Numbered from the stretch's first letter, positions 9,740-18,926 are shown. The stretch: DNA of 64,000 bases from JAJDIA01 sp031555145 (GCA_031555145.1 JAVBUR010000030.1:1-64000), one strand, 5' to 3'. Notes: a model not told the origin generated them from the sequence alone. Program-made: numbers and translations.

Positions 9740-10867
9740 ATGAACATATCTATTAATTATATCTCTACTCGGAGGATTGTTCTTAACGTATTCCTGCTAT
9801 TAGTCGTGGCTGGGTGTGTAGTGAGGTGTGTGTCTGCGCCTGAGAACGGGCATTGTGTTATTATCGATCCGGATCACTTTGCCTCAAAGCAACTGATGCT
9901 ATCTGAAATCGGAGATTCTGTTGTCTATTTAACTTTCTCCTCAGACATTGTTTTTAACCGGATCATCCATGCTGAATATACTGAGCAATACATTTTCTTG
10001 GGAACCTCAGACGGTATTTTGAAATATGATTGGGCTGGAAGTCTTTTAAAAAAAATAGGACAACTGGGACAAGGTCCCGGTGAATACCTGTACTGTAATA
10101 GCTTTTCTGTGGATAATGTCAATAATTATATCTATGTTTGGTCGCGTCCAGAGATTAAGGTTTTTACGTTTGATGGTGAGTATGTGAAAACTATAAAGAC
10201 TGAAAATACAGATGCCATCAAGCTGAGTTATGTGAATGATCGGATTTATTTATTTTCCTTGATACCAGCAGACCCTTACCAACCCGCAGACTTGTGGACT
10301 ATGCTTGACACATTGGGCAATAAGTTGTCTCATAAACCAAATACCGATGTTAAATTTAGCGGGAAAGGAATGACTTATAATGGCAATTTCATCTATCAGT
10401 ATAATAGCCGATTAGGGTATTGGAACCATTATAATGACACTATATTCACTATTTCAGACACCTCAGTCGAACCAGGTTATATCTGGAATTTTGGATCATA
10501 CAAGTTAACCCCTGAGAAAAACGTTTCAGAAGATGATAGGTCCTGTATTAGCCCAAAGATCATTTTGGAAGCCGATCGTTTTTTATACATCAACTACTCT
10601 CAGAATCGAAAACGATTTTTATGCATGTATGATAAGGCGCTGAAAGAATTTACCCTAAACAAATTAACGGAGACTGAAACTGGTTTCGAAAACAATATTG
10701 ACCTTGGACTTCCATTCGTGCCGGAAGAATATATTAAAATCCATAATAGCGAATATTTTATACAATATTTTTATCCGGATGCTTTTGACGAATTAGGTGA
10801 TAGAAGCCCTCTGCATCAAGAGGATAATGATGGTAATCAGATTGCAATGCTGGTCCGATTAAGATGA
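9740..10867 (+). CDS. 6-bladed beta-propeller lipoprotein
   Basis: A 375-residue protein with a hydrophobic N terminus (IVLNVFLLLVVAGC) ending at a lipobox-like VAGC. Segments such as ILKYDWAGSLLKKIGQLGQGPGEY, SVDNVNNYIYVWSRPEIKVFTFDGEYVKTI and the following strands are typical of the 6-bladed propeller lipoproteins abundant in Bacteroidales. The likely location is the cell surface or periplasm. The gene stands alone between two terminators. No enzymatic motif is visible, and ligand binding is inferred from the fold only. Confidence 0.75.
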   Translation: MNISINYISTRRIVLNVFLLLVVAGCVVRCVSAPENGHCVIIDPDHFASKQLMLSEIGDSVVYLTFSSDIVFNRIIHAEYTEQYIFLGTSDGILKYDWAGSLLKKIGQLGQGPGEYLYCNSFSVDNVNNYIYVWSRPEIKVFTFDGEYVKTIKTENTDAIKLSYVNDRIYLFSLIPADPYQPADLWTMLDTLGNKLSHKPNTDVKFSGKGMTYNGNFIYQYNSRLGYWNHYNDTIFTISDTSVEPGYIWNFGSYKLTPEKNVSEDDRSCISPKIILEADRFLYINYSQNRKRFLCMYDKALKEFTLNKLTETETGFENNIDLGLPFVPEEYIKIHNSEYFIQYFYPDAFDELGDRSPLHQEDNDGNQIAMLVRLR

Positions 10868-10889
10868 ATGTCCTTCATACGAATCGATG

Positions 10890-10927
10890 AAAAAGAACAG
10901 CCTCTATTGCAAGGCAGCCCTTTTTTT
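10890..10927 (+). terminator. Weak hairpin with T tract after the propeller gene
   Basis: A short GCCT-N8-AGGC stem, with outer AAAAAG / CTTTTT pairing, is followed directly by seven T. The stem is weak but the position, 23 nt after the stop codon, fits. Confidence 0.35.
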
Positions 10928-10976
10928 ATTCGTAGTTTTTTAAGACACCGGAGTGATCGATTCGCAAATAAAACTG

Positions 10977-10984
10977 TATCTTTG
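10977..10984 (+). promoter_or_regulatory. Candidate -7 box upstream of tryptophanase
   Basis: TATCTTTG matches TAnnTTTG. It predicts transcription starting near 10991 and a leader of about 180 nt before the tnaA ATG, long enough for a regulatory leader. Confidence 0.45.
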
Positions 10985-11009
10985 AGCGTTGTCGAAATCT
11001 GATAATGCC

Positions 11010-11099
11010 ATGATCCTGAATGGATGGAATACACAGTGGAACAACAGGTATCTGAATATCAAAGAACGCGACCATTACCGTCGGATGATTACCTGTTGA
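11010..11099 (+). other. Candidate 29-codon leader ORF with two tryptophans upstream of tnaA
   Basis: An ATG at 11010 opens a 29-codon frame ending in TGA at 11097-11099. It encodes Trp at positions 6 and 10 (MILNGWNTQW at the start). It begins about 26 nt after a -7 box and ends 73 nt before tnaA. Position and two Trp codons recall the leader-peptide logic of tna operons, but the sequence is not similar to E. coli TnaC. An overlapping 60-codon frame (11024-11206) also exists, so neither may be translated. This is a hypothesis only. Confidence 0.25.
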
Positions 11100-11172
11100 C
11101 TTGCGCTTTCAAACAAGGGTTGAAAGCCGAAGATTTATATCCCATAGTATTCACTTTACATTATATTATATC

Positions 11173-12546
11173 ATGGAATTACCTTTTGCAGAATCCTGGA
11201 AAATAAAAATGATCGAACCCATCCGTAAGAGCATCCGCGAAGAACGTGAAGCGTGGCTGCAGGATGCGCATTATAACCTGTTTCAACTTACCGCTCAGCA
11301 AGTATATATCGACCTGATCACTGACTCGGGTACCGGCTCTATGTCCGACCGTCAGTGGGCAGCTATGATGATGGGCGACGAAAGCTATGCCGGCGCCTCC
11401 TCCTTCTTCCGCCTGAAGGAGATGATAACGAAATTGACCGGCTTCGAGTATGTGATCCCCACCCATCAGGGACGGGCGGCGGAGAATGTGTTGTTCTCCT
11501 ACCTGGTCAAAGAGGGCGATATCATCCCCGGTAACTCCCATTTCGATACGACCAAAGGACATATCGAAGGACGCAAGGCCTTTGCCGCCGATTGCACCAT
11601 CGACGAAGCCCGCGATACCCAACTGGAGATCCCTTTCAAAGGAAATGTTTCTATCGAAAAACTGGAGAAGGTATTGCAGGCAAGTACTGACCGGATTCCG
11701 TTTATTATCGTTACCATTACGAACAATACTGCCGGTGGACAACCCGTATCCATGCAGAATATGCGGGAGGTACATGCACTGGCACAGAAATACCACAAGC
11801 CTGTCCTGTTTGATTCGGCTCGTTTTGCAGAGAACGCTTACTTTATCAAGATACGTGAAGAAGGCTATGCCGACAAGTCGATCAAAGAGATTGTACGCGA
11901 GATGTTCTCCTATGCTGACGGCATGACGATGAGCGCCAAGAAAGACGGTGTAGTCAATATGGGCGGCTTTATCGCCACCCGTCTGCCGGAATGGTATGAG
12001 GGAGCCAAAGGGTATTGTATCCAATACGAAGGCTTTATCACCTACGGTGGCATGAACGGCCGTGACATGGATGCACTGGCTGTGGGACTGGATGAGAATA
12101 CCGAGTTCGATAACCTCGAAACCCGTATCCGCCAGGTGGCTTATCTGGCTTCCCGTCTGGATGCGTTTGAAATTCCTTACCAACGTCCTGCCGGTGGACA
12201 CGCTATATTTGTCGATGCGTTGAAGATATTGACACATGTTCCCAAAGAAGAATTCCCGGCACAGACGTTGGCTGTTGAGCTCTATCTCGAAGCTGGTATC
12301 CGTGGCTGTGAGATCGGCTATATTCTGGCCGACCGCGATCCTGTCACGCGTGAGAACCGATTCGGCGGATTGGATTTGTTGCGTCTGGCTATTCCCCGTC
12401 GGGTCTATACCAACAACCATATGGACGTGGTAGCTGTCGCGTTGAAGAATGTGTTCGATCGCCGTTCCTCCATCACCCGGGGATTCCACATTGCCTGGGA
12501 ATCACCGCTGATGAGGCATTTTACGGTCCGGTTGGAAAGATTGTGA
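11173..12546 (+). CDS. tnaA: Tryptophanase (tryptophan indole-lyase)
   Basis: This PLP enzyme would split L-tryptophan into indole, pyruvate and ammonia in the cytosol. The start at 11173 gives MELPFAESWKIKMIEPIRKS, the N terminus usual in Bacteroides tryptophanases; 457 residues is normal. PTHQGRAAE (96-104) is the PLP phosphate-region motif, DSARFAENAYF (214-224) contains the PLP-facing Asp, and SAKKD places the Schiff-base lysine at Lys257. The related tyrosine phenol-lyase reads ATRC and SGKK at these sites and has an Arg where this protein has IRGCEIG, so tryptophanase is the better call. A leader of about 180 nt precedes it. Confidence 0.93.
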   Translation: MELPFAESWKIKMIEPIRKSIREEREAWLQDAHYNLFQLTAQQVYIDLITDSGTGSMSDRQWAAMMMGDESYAGASSFFRLKEMITKLTGFEYVIPTHQGRAAENVLFSYLVKEGDIIPGNSHFDTTKGHIEGRKAFAADCTIDEARDTQLEIPFKGNVSIEKLEKVLQASTDRIPFIIVTITNNTAGGQPVSMQNMREVHALAQKYHKPVLFDSARFAENAYFIKIREEGYADKSIKEIVREMFSYADGMTMSAKKDGVVNMGGFIATRLPEWYEGAKGYCIQYEGFITYGGMNGRDMDALAVGLDENTEFDNLETRIRQVAYLASRLDAFEIPYQRPAGGHAIFVDALKILTHVPKEEFPAQTLAVELYLEAGIRGCEIGYILADRDPVTRENRFGGLDLLRLAIPRRVYTNNHMDVVAVALKNVFDRRSSITRGFHIAWESPLMRHFTVRLERL

Positions 12547-12632
12547 TCGTTTTGTGATCCGGTTTGCCGAAAAATGTGTTTCTTTGTTAGATAGATAACA
12601 TATGTATTTAGTCATAATCAAAAAGAGTAAAC

Positions 12633-13115
12633 ATGAATCTTACGAAGAAATTATCAGATGCTTTTAACGAGCAGATCAAAGCGGAAATGTGGTCGTCGAA
12701 TCTCTACTTGTCCATGGCGGTGTATTTTGCAGATTTTGGGCTGGATGGATGTTCCCACTGGATGAAAAAACAGGCGGAAGAAGAACTGGAGCATGCCCAT
12801 AAACTGATTGATTACGCCGTAAAGCGTGGCGGCAAAGTGATTATCCCGCAAATCGATGCCGTACCGGGAGAATGGGCTGGTCCGCTGGCCGTTTTTGAAC
12901 AGGTGTATAGCCATGAATGCCATGTGTCTGAACTCATCGACAAACTGATGGATGTTGCCATTGCCGAAAACGACAAGGCTACGCAAGACTTCCTCTGGTG
13001 GTTCGTTCGTGAACAAGTGGAAGAAGAAGAAACAGCCAAAGGAATCCTCGACAAGTTCGAAGTGTTCGGCGCACATGGTTTGTATTGTGTCAATCACGAT
13101 CTAGCCAAAAGATAA
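12633..13115 (+). CDS. ftnA: Ferritin
   Basis: A 160-residue non-haem ferritin that would store iron in a 24-subunit shell in the cytosol. The four-helix pattern with ferroxidase residues is clear: NEQIKAEMWSSNLYLSMAVYF holds the first Glu, EEELEHAHKL the Glu-x-x-His pair, and VREQVEEEETAKGILDK the C-terminal metal ligands. Length is typical of bacterial FtnA. It is a single gene closed by a strong terminator at 13146-13183. Confidence 0.93.
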   Translation: MNLTKKLSDAFNEQIKAEMWSSNLYLSMAVYFADFGLDGCSHWMKKQAEEELEHAHKLIDYAVKRGGKVIIPQIDAVPGEWAGPLAVFEQVYSHECHVSELIDKLMDVAIAENDKATQDFLWWFVREQVEEEETAKGILDKFEVFGAHGLYCVNHDLAKR

Positions 13116-13145
13116 ACTTTTTGATCGCTTGCGATCATAGCAAAG

Positions 13146-13183
13146 GCCCGGTTGCAACCCTGTTTGTAACCGGGCTTTTCTTA
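13146..13183 (+). terminator. Strong terminator after ferritin
   Basis: GCCCGGTT(G)CAA pairs with TTTGTAACCGGGC around a short loop and is followed by TTTTCTT, a textbook intrinsic terminator. Confidence 0.85.
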
Positions 13184-13219
13184 TATATTCAAGTCTTTTT
13201 ATATTATTAACTATAAGAA

Positions 13220-13235
13220 TTAGTTTGCGAACTAA
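13220..13235. promoter_or_regulatory. Candidate BlaI operator
   Basis: TTAGTT-TGCG-AACTAA is a perfect dyad 35-50 nt before the blaI-like start codon. A further TTAGTT half-site follows at about 13241. BlaI-type repressors bind such dyads and usually repress their own operon, so autoregulation is likely. Confidence 0.6.
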
Positions 13236-13269
13236 AACATTTAGTTTATTTGCGGAAAATATGTTGGAT

Positions 13270-13632
13270 ATGAAACGACTCACAGCAAAAGAGGAAGAAC
13301 TTATGGGCTGGTTCTGGAAAGAAGGCGCTCTGTTTGTCAAGCAATTACTTGACTATTATGAGGAACCGAAGCCCCATTTCAATACCCTGTCTACCATTGT
13401 CCGCGGATTGGAAGAGAAAGGATTCCTTTCACATACGGCTTATGGGAATACCTATCAGTATTATCCCGCAGTAACTGAAGAGGAATATAGTCAGAGTGCC
13501 TTAAAGACAGTTATCTCGCGTTACTTTAATAATTCGTATCTCGGCATGGTGTCTTCCTTGATTAAGGATGAGGATATATCGGTCGACGAATTGCGCCGCC
13601 TGTTGGATGAGGTAGAACGTTCACATAAATAA
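13270..13632 (+). CDS. BlaI/MecI family winged-helix repressor
   Basis: From ATG 13270 the protein is 120 residues, MKRLTAKEEELMGWFW, the usual start of Bacteroidetes BlaI proteins. Another ATG lies at 13261, and upstream TTG codons fall inside the operator and are unlikely. The winged helix covers about residues 1-75 (KPHFNTLSTIVRGLEEKGFLSH is the recognition and wing region) and the dimerisation tail follows. It precedes an M56 peptidase gene by 11 nt, the classic repressor plus sensor-protease arrangement. Confidence 0.9.
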   Translation: MKRLTAKEEELMGWFWKEGALFVKQLLDYYEEPKPHFNTLSTIVRGLEEKGFLSHTAYGNTYQYYPAVTEEEYSQSALKTVISRYFNNSYLGMVSSLIKDEDISVDELRRLLDEVERSHK

Positions 13633-13643
13633 GGGGAAAGACC

Positions 13644-15482
13644 ATGGGAGCATTCTTCGTCTATATTGTCAAATCGTCGGCATGTCTGATACTATTTTAT
13701 CTGTTTTACAGGCTATTGTTAAGTAAGGATACTTTTCACCGGTTCAACCGTATTGGGCTGCTGGGACTGGTACTGTTATCGATCGTGATCCCGTTCTTCC
13801 GGATCACAGTGGAGGAGCCGATTGTGATGCAACCGGCTGTACTTGATCTGGAAACCTTGTTGATGATGGCTCCCCTGATGGGTAAGAAGGCTACTGTGCA
13901 TACCATACCCTTCTGGATACAAGGGTTATTGTGGATATATATTGCTGGTGTGGCTTTCTTCTTCTGCCAGTTTGCTTATTCGTGTGTACATACTATCCGG
14001 ATGATCCGCCGGGGTACCGTAAGCCGGTTGGAGAACGGTATTTGCCTGGTGGTTACTTCCGAAGCCATCACCCCGTTCAGCTGGATGCGCTATATCCTTG
14101 TTTCGCAAAAGGATATGGACGAGAGCGGGCAGGAGATCCTGACGCATGAGCTGGCACATATCCGGTTGTATCATTCTTTCGACCTGCTAATCTCGGAGAT
14201 ATGTATCCTGCTCCATTGGTTCAACCCCGCTGCCTGGTTGCTCAAGCAGGAGTTACAGAATATCCATGAGTTTGAGGCCGATGAAAACGTCCTTACCCAT
14301 GGCATTGATGCAAAGAAATATCAATTATTATTAATAAAGAAAGCTGTTGGTTCACAGCGCTTCACTTCTATGGCCAACAGCTTAAATCACAGTTCACTTA
14401 AAAAGCGTATCACTATGATGTTAAAAAGAAAATCAAATCCGTGGGCACGGTTGAAGTATCTCTGTGTACTTCCGTTGGCAGCCTTGGCTGTCGTGTCGTT
14501 CGCTCGTCCTGAAATCGTCCGTGAGTTGGACAAGATTTCAAGTGTCAAATTTAGTGAGATTGTTCCGATAAAGGAAATTGCAGCAGTTAAAAATGTAGAA
14601 AAGCCGGTGGTGCCCGATTCGGTTATCGTTTCACCTTCCGTTGTATTGAACACGGAAAAAATGATGAGGGTTGATTCGGTACTCATCTCCTTGGGCGATA
14701 TGTCGTTGGAACTTGGCGACTTGAAACTCGACTATGATTTGCAATTAGATCAATTAGAGCATCTGGATTTATCGGAATTAAGCATGCCCGACTTTGACTT
14801 TTCGCAGTTCCAACTGGCGGATCTTCAACTGAACCTGGACAGCCTGGCGACTCAGTTTAACTTCTCTTCGGATATAACTTTAAATTTCGATAACCTGAAA
14901 GCGTTTAATCTGGATACCGCCCAGATGCGCAAGATACGTGAGGAATACCGTGCAGCCATGAAGTTGAACCAGGAAGAATGGCGGAAGCAACAAACCGAGT
15001 TACGCGAACAACAAGCCGAGTGGCGCAAAAAGAACCAGGCGGAGTTGCAGCAACTACGGGAAAAGATGAAAGGACAAAAACTGACCGAAGAACAGTTGCT
15101 TGTCTTGCGTGAAGAAGCGAAAAGAATTCAGCAGCAGGTAGCGATGGCTAATATCAATGAGGAGAAAGTGGCTGAGATTCAGAAGAGTGCGGAAAAGGTC
15201 ATGAAGGAGCAAGAGAAGGTCATCGTCAAACAACAGATTGAGCTTGAGAAAGCTATGGCTTTGCAACAGAAGGAAATGAAAGAATTGGGGCCGCAAAGCA
15301 ATGTAATTCCGATCCCCCCTTTGTATGTGATCGACGGTAAGGAATCCACAGGCGAAGAGTTGAAGGATTTGGATCCCGCACGTATTGAGTCTATCTCTGT
15401 GCTGAAAAACGCATCAGCCGTGGAGGAATACGGCGAGAAAGGCAAGAATGGTGTTATTCTAATCACTACAAAAAAGAAATAA
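13644..15482 (+). CDS. BlaR1-like M56 metallopeptidase with TonB-plug-like C terminus
   Basis: A 612-residue membrane sensor protease. Hydrophobic segments lie near residues 5-25, 36-52 and 90-112. The zinc motif HELAH is at 168-172, with EFEADENVL as downstream ligand region, so it could cleave the adjacent BlaI repressor. A fourth membrane segment lies near 275. Beyond it is a long Gln/Glu/Lys-rich coiled coil (about 410-560). The tail PPLYVIDGKESTGEELKDLD...NGVILITTKK resembles the plug segment of TonB-dependent receptors rather than a beta-lactam sensor, a combination known in Bacteroidetes M56 proteins. Its signal is unknown. Confidence 0.88.
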   Translation: MGAFFVYIVKSSACLILFYLFYRLLLSKDTFHRFNRIGLLGLVLLSIVIPFFRITVEEPIVMQPAVLDLETLLMMAPLMGKKATVHTIPFWIQGLLWIYIAGVAFFFCQFAYSCVHTIRMIRRGTVSRLENGICLVVTSEAITPFSWMRYILVSQKDMDESGQEILTHELAHIRLYHSFDLLISEICILLHWFNPAAWLLKQELQNIHEFEADENVLTHGIDAKKYQLLLIKKAVGSQRFTSMANSLNHSSLKKRITMMLKRKSNPWARLKYLCVLPLAALAVVSFARPEIVRELDKISSVKFSEIVPIKEIAAVKNVEKPVVPDSVIVSPSVVLNTEKMMRVDSVLISLGDMSLELGDLKLDYDLQLDQLEHLDLSELSMPDFDFSQFQLADLQLNLDSLATQFNFSSDITLNFDNLKAFNLDTAQMRKIREEYRAAMKLNQEEWRKQQTELREQQAEWRKKNQAELQQLREKMKGQKLTEEQLLVLREEAKRIQQQVAMANINEEKVAEIQKSAEKVMKEQEKVIVKQQIELEKAMALQQKEMKELGPQSNVIPIPPLYVIDGKESTGEELKDLDPARIESISVLKNASAVEEYGEKGKNGVILITTKKK

Positions 15483-15488
15483 CCAGGT

Positions 15489-16763
15489 ATGGGAATGAAA
15501 AAACTATCCGCTTATTGTATCCTGTTGCTGGCCGGATGTAGCCTTCTCTCATGTAAAGAGAAAGCAGGTGGCGCAAGCTCCACGATAGACGTGGCTACCG
15601 CCTTTGCTCATCCGACAGCACTTACGGCTTCCGACTATTTCAGCAAAGTGCGCTATGTTCCGTTGGAAACCACAGATGAAAGCCTGATTGGTCGTGGGGC
15701 AGATGTCCAGTTCTTTGGCGATAAGTTGGTAGTAACCACTAAGCAAAAGCAGTGCCTGCTTTTTGATGCTAATACAGGCCGCTTTATTCGTTCCATCGGG
15801 CATATCAGCAATGATCCCGAAGGCAACAGCAGTGTTATGTTTTGGATCGACCAACCTTCGCTCACCCTTAACCTGCAAGGCTGGAAAGGCGATTGGCAGC
15901 AATACGACAACCAGGGTATATATAAGGGTAAGATCCATTTTCCGGTAGAACGTTCGATTGGAGACTGCTTCACATATGCCAACGAGCAGACGACTGTCAT
16001 TTACCATACGAACATATTCGCGGGAGCGTCCGACAGTATTTTCTTTTTCCGTAACGGGGAATTGCTTAAAGCAATGGCGGCTAATACGGAAGAAGAGGTT
16101 GGAGGATCGGTTAACCCGGCTGATATAGCTGATATCAGTGTGATGTCGGGCGATAATGCCTTTGATAGTTGGGGGCCGGCTGCTATGAACGGATTGTTAA
16201 TCCTCAATCTCAAGGAGGGAGAAAAAAGGCATTTGTCTTTTGATGGAGTTACCCGTTTCTGGCACTTGGGTGATGAACTCTATTATAAAAACGATTTTAA
16301 CGACACCATTTTCCAGGTGAAGGATATGGATTTCATCCCTACGCATGTGTTTGATTTGGGGGCATACCATTGGCCTGTATCCGAGCGTTATAATAAGGAA
16401 CAAGATCAAAATATCTATATTTCGCATATCCTTGAAAGCGACGACCTGATGCTTTTTCGTTTTACCTATCGCCTATTGAATACTGATAAGTCGGAGACGT
16501 ATAACGGTATGTATGACAAACGTTCGGGAGAGTTGAAAGTAAACCTGCTGAAGGAAGGTATTACCGACGACCTGACTCATTTCCTGCCCCTCCAACCGCG
16601 TTGTGTGTCGCATTCGGGCGAATATGCCAGCCTGTTGCAGGCTGCTGACGTGACGACCTGGTTCGAAGATTATCCCGACCGCATCGCCAACTTGCCGAAG
16701 GAAGTTCAACAATTGCAGCAAGTGGGGGAAGAAGATAATCCGGTGATCGTATTTATGAAATGA
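15489..16763 (+). CDS. 6-bladed beta-propeller / DUF4934-like lipoprotein
   Basis: A 424-residue lipoprotein (LLLAGCSLLSCKEK); ATG 15495 is an equally good start. VRYVPLETTDESLIGRGADVQFFGDKLVVTT and LLFDANTGRFIRSIGHISNDPEG are hallmarks of the propeller family with a TonB-plug-independent surface role. It lies only 6 nt after the BlaR-like gene, so it is probably in the same BlaI-controlled operon. Its ligand is unknown. Confidence 0.75.
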   Translation: MGMKKLSAYCILLLAGCSLLSCKEKAGGASSTIDVATAFAHPTALTASDYFSKVRYVPLETTDESLIGRGADVQFFGDKLVVTTKQKQCLLFDANTGRFIRSIGHISNDPEGNSSVMFWIDQPSLTLNLQGWKGDWQQYDNQGIYKGKIHFPVERSIGDCFTYANEQTTVIYHTNIFAGASDSIFFFRNGELLKAMAANTEEEVGGSVNPADIADISVMSGDNAFDSWGPAAMNGLLILNLKEGEKRHLSFDGVTRFWHLGDELYYKNDFNDTIFQVKDMDFIPTHVFDLGAYHWPVSERYNKEQDQNIYISHILESDDLMLFRFTYRLLNTDKSETYNGMYDKRSGELKVNLLKEGITDDLTHFLPLQPRCVSHSGEYASLLQAADVTTWFEDYPDRIANLPKEVQQLQQVGEEDNPVIVFMK

Positions 16764-16809
16764 TGTGTGTATATATGATTGGATAATCTGATTGCTTCAC
16801 TAACAAGGA

Positions 16810-16852
16810 CTGATGTCAACCGTACCTGTTACGGGGCATCAGTTTCTTTTTT
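16810..16852 (+). terminator. Terminator of the BlaI operon
   Basis: CTGATG / CATCAG with inner CCGTA / TACGG pairing, followed by TTTCTTTTTT. It sits 46 nt after the propeller stop and overlaps the end of the convergent topB gene. Confidence 0.7.
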
Positions 16853-18926
16853 CAATGATACGGATAAGATCTGCATCCGACAACCCTTCGCCGTAGATGG
16901 CATAGTCAAGGCGGAAGGTGCAGCCGTTTCGGTATTCCGAGCAGCCGTAGGCGGTCTTTCCACGTAGGATATGACCTTTGCTACAGACTGGACAAACCGG
17001 TTTGGCTGCTATAGGAGCAGATGCCTGCCCTGTTGTTTGGGGAGACTCTTTCGGTTCCTTTGCCTCTTTCGGTGCACGCGGCTTGCGGGGCTTCTTTTCT
17101 TTTTCTTCTTTGGCGGCCGGTTCAGTCGGTGCCTGTTGGATGGTGATCGTACGTCGGGACTGGTCGGAGAGGACGTGGATCACGACCTCATTTACCATCT
17201 GCTTGAGTTCTTCGAGGAAGGTTTTTGCTTCGTACGTTCCCCGTTCGATCTGGCGGAGCTTCTTTTCCCAGAGCCCGGTCAGTTCAGCGCTTTTGATGAG
17301 GTCGTCCTGAATGGTGCCGATCAGTTCCACGCCGGTAGGGGTAGGGAAGAGGTTCTTCCGTTCCTTGCGGATATAGTTACGCTTGAAGAGGGTTTCGATG
17401 ATGTTGGCACGGGTAGAGGGACGGCCGATACCGTTTTCCTTCAGCGCGTCGCGAAGTTCTTCGTTATCGACCAGTTTGCCGGCGGTTTCCATCGCACGCA
17501 GCAGTGTGGCTTCGGTATAGGGCTTGGGCGGTTGCGTCCAGGTTTCCTTCAGCTGGGGTTGATGGGGGCCGCTTTCGCCTTTGACGAAGTCGGGCAATAC
17601 GCCTTCTTCCTCGGTGCTCTCCGCCTCCGGGTCTTTCTCCTCAGCACCGAAGACGATACGCCAGCCGGGTTTCAGTATCTGCTTGCCGGTGACTTTGAAG
17701 TCTACCTTTTCCACCTTGCCTTCTACCGTGGTGGTCGAGATGTCGCAATCTGGATAGAAGGCGGCGATAAAGCGGCGGGTGACGAGGTCGTACACCTTCC
17801 GTTCCATATCGGTCAGGCCTCGTGCCGGTACGCCGGTAGGGATGATGGCATGGTGGTCGGTCACCTTCGTGTTGTCAAATACCCGTTTGCTTTTCGGCAG
17901 CTTGCCTGCCAGCAGGGGAGCGGTGAGGGTGGTGTAATCGACCAGCCCTTTCAGCGTGTTGGGTACCTTGGGATAGATATCATCGCTCAGGAAGGTGGTG
18001 TCGACACGCGGATAGGTGGTGACCTTCTTTTCGTAGAGCGACTGTATGTATTTTAATGTATCCTCGGCAGTGAAGGCAAATTTTTTGTTGCATTCCACCT
18101 GCAGGGAGGTGAGGTCGAAGAGGCGGGGCGCATACTCCTTGCCTTTCTTCTCCGTTATGTCGGTGACGGTGAAGTCATGTGCCTGTACGGTCTGGAGGAA
18201 GTTCTCCCCATCTTCTTTCTGCGAGAATTTACCTTTGGTGGAAGAGAAGGTGGTGTTGCGGTACACTGTTTTCAGTTCCCAGTAGGGTTCGGGTTTGAAG
18301 TTTTCGATCTCGGCCTGGCGGTTGACAATCAGTGCCAGCGTAGGGGTCTGCACCCGTCCGATGGAAAGCACCTGCCGGTTTTGCCCGTAGCGGACGGTGT
18401 AGAGGCGGGTGGCGTTCATGCCCAGCAGCCAGTCGCCGATGGCGCGTGAGAGGCCGGCCTGGTACAGCCGGTCGAAGTCGGCCTGGCTCTTGAGGTGCTG
18501 GAAGCCTTCGCGGATGGATTCTTCCGTCAGCGATGAGATCCAAAGACGATAAACGGGGCATTTGACGCCTGCCTTCTGCATCACCCAGCGTTGAATCAGT
18601 TCGCCTTCCTGGCCGGCATCACCACAGTTGATTACCATCTCGGCGTTTTGCATCAGTGATTCGATCACCTGGAACTGCTGTACGTAGCTGGGGTTCTCAA
18701 TCAGTTTGATGCCGAAGCGGGGCGGGATCATCGGCAGGGAACCGAGGCTCCACCGTTTCCAGTCGTCGGTATAGTCGTCGGGCGCCTTGAGGGTACAGAG
18801 ATGGCCGAACGTCCATGTCACTTGGTATCCGTTTCCTTCGATATACCCGTTCATACGTTTAGTGGCTCCCAGTATTTCCGCAATCTCACGGGCAACACTC
18901 GGCTTTTCGGCGATACATACTTTCAT
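16839..18926 (-). CDS. topB: DNA topoisomerase III (type IA)
   Basis: A 695-residue type IA topoisomerase that relaxes or decatenates DNA by a single-strand break. MKVCIAEKPSVAREIA starts the TOPRIM domain with its catalytic Glu. The second TOPRIM motif reads CGDAGQEGELI instead of the usual DxDxEGE, so one acidic residue is replaced by Gly. The breakage region is TTYPRVDTTFLSDD, whose Tyr would be the active site. NGIGRPSTRANIIETLF is also typical. The tail has a Lys/Pro/Ala-rich linker and one zinc-finger-like unit (CPVCSKGHILRG...GCSEYRNGCTF). Confidence 0.93.
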   Translation of the reverse strand: MKVCIAEKPSVAREIAEILGATKRMNGYIEGNGYQVTWTFGHLCTLKAPDDYTDDWKRWSLGSLPMIPPRFGIKLIENPSYVQQFQVIESLMQNAEMVINCGDAGQEGELIQRWVMQKAGVKCPVYRLWISSLTEESIREGFQHLKSQADFDRLYQAGLSRAIGDWLLGMNATRLYTVRYGQNRQVLSIGRVQTPTLALIVNRQAEIENFKPEPYWELKTVYRNTTFSSTKGKFSQKEDGENFLQTVQAHDFTVTDITEKKGKEYAPRLFDLTSLQVECNKKFAFTAEDTLKYIQSLYEKKVTTYPRVDTTFLSDDIYPKVPNTLKGLVDYTTLTAPLLAGKLPKSKRVFDNTKVTDHHAIIPTGVPARGLTDMERKVYDLVTRRFIAAFYPDCDISTTTVEGKVEKVDFKVTGKQILKPGWRIVFGAEEKDPEAESTEEEGVLPDFVKGESGPHQPQLKETWTQPPKPYTEATLLRAMETAGKLVDNEELRDALKENGIGRPSTRANIIETLFKRNYIRKERKNLFPTPTGVELIGTIQDDLIKSAELTGLWEKKLRQIERGTYEAKTFLEELKQMVNEVVIHVLSDQSRRTITIQQAPTEPAAKEEKEKKPRKPRAPKEAKEPKESPQTTGQASAPIAAKPVCPVCSKGHILRGKTAYGCSEYRNGCTFRLDYAIYGEGLSDADLIRIIEKRN

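Noticed and set aside
11024..11206. 60-codon ORF overlapping the tnaA start
   Set aside because: Alternative frame through the leader and first tnaA codons; no similarity to known tna leaders.
11179..12489. 436-codon ORF antisense to tryptophanase
   Set aside because: A mirror of the GC-skewed codon pattern of tnaA; no signal or domain, and the plus-strand gene is certain.
16971..18056. 361-codon ORF antisense to topB
   Set aside because: Shadow of the topoisomerase frame; low-complexity Phe/Gly/Leu-rich translation.
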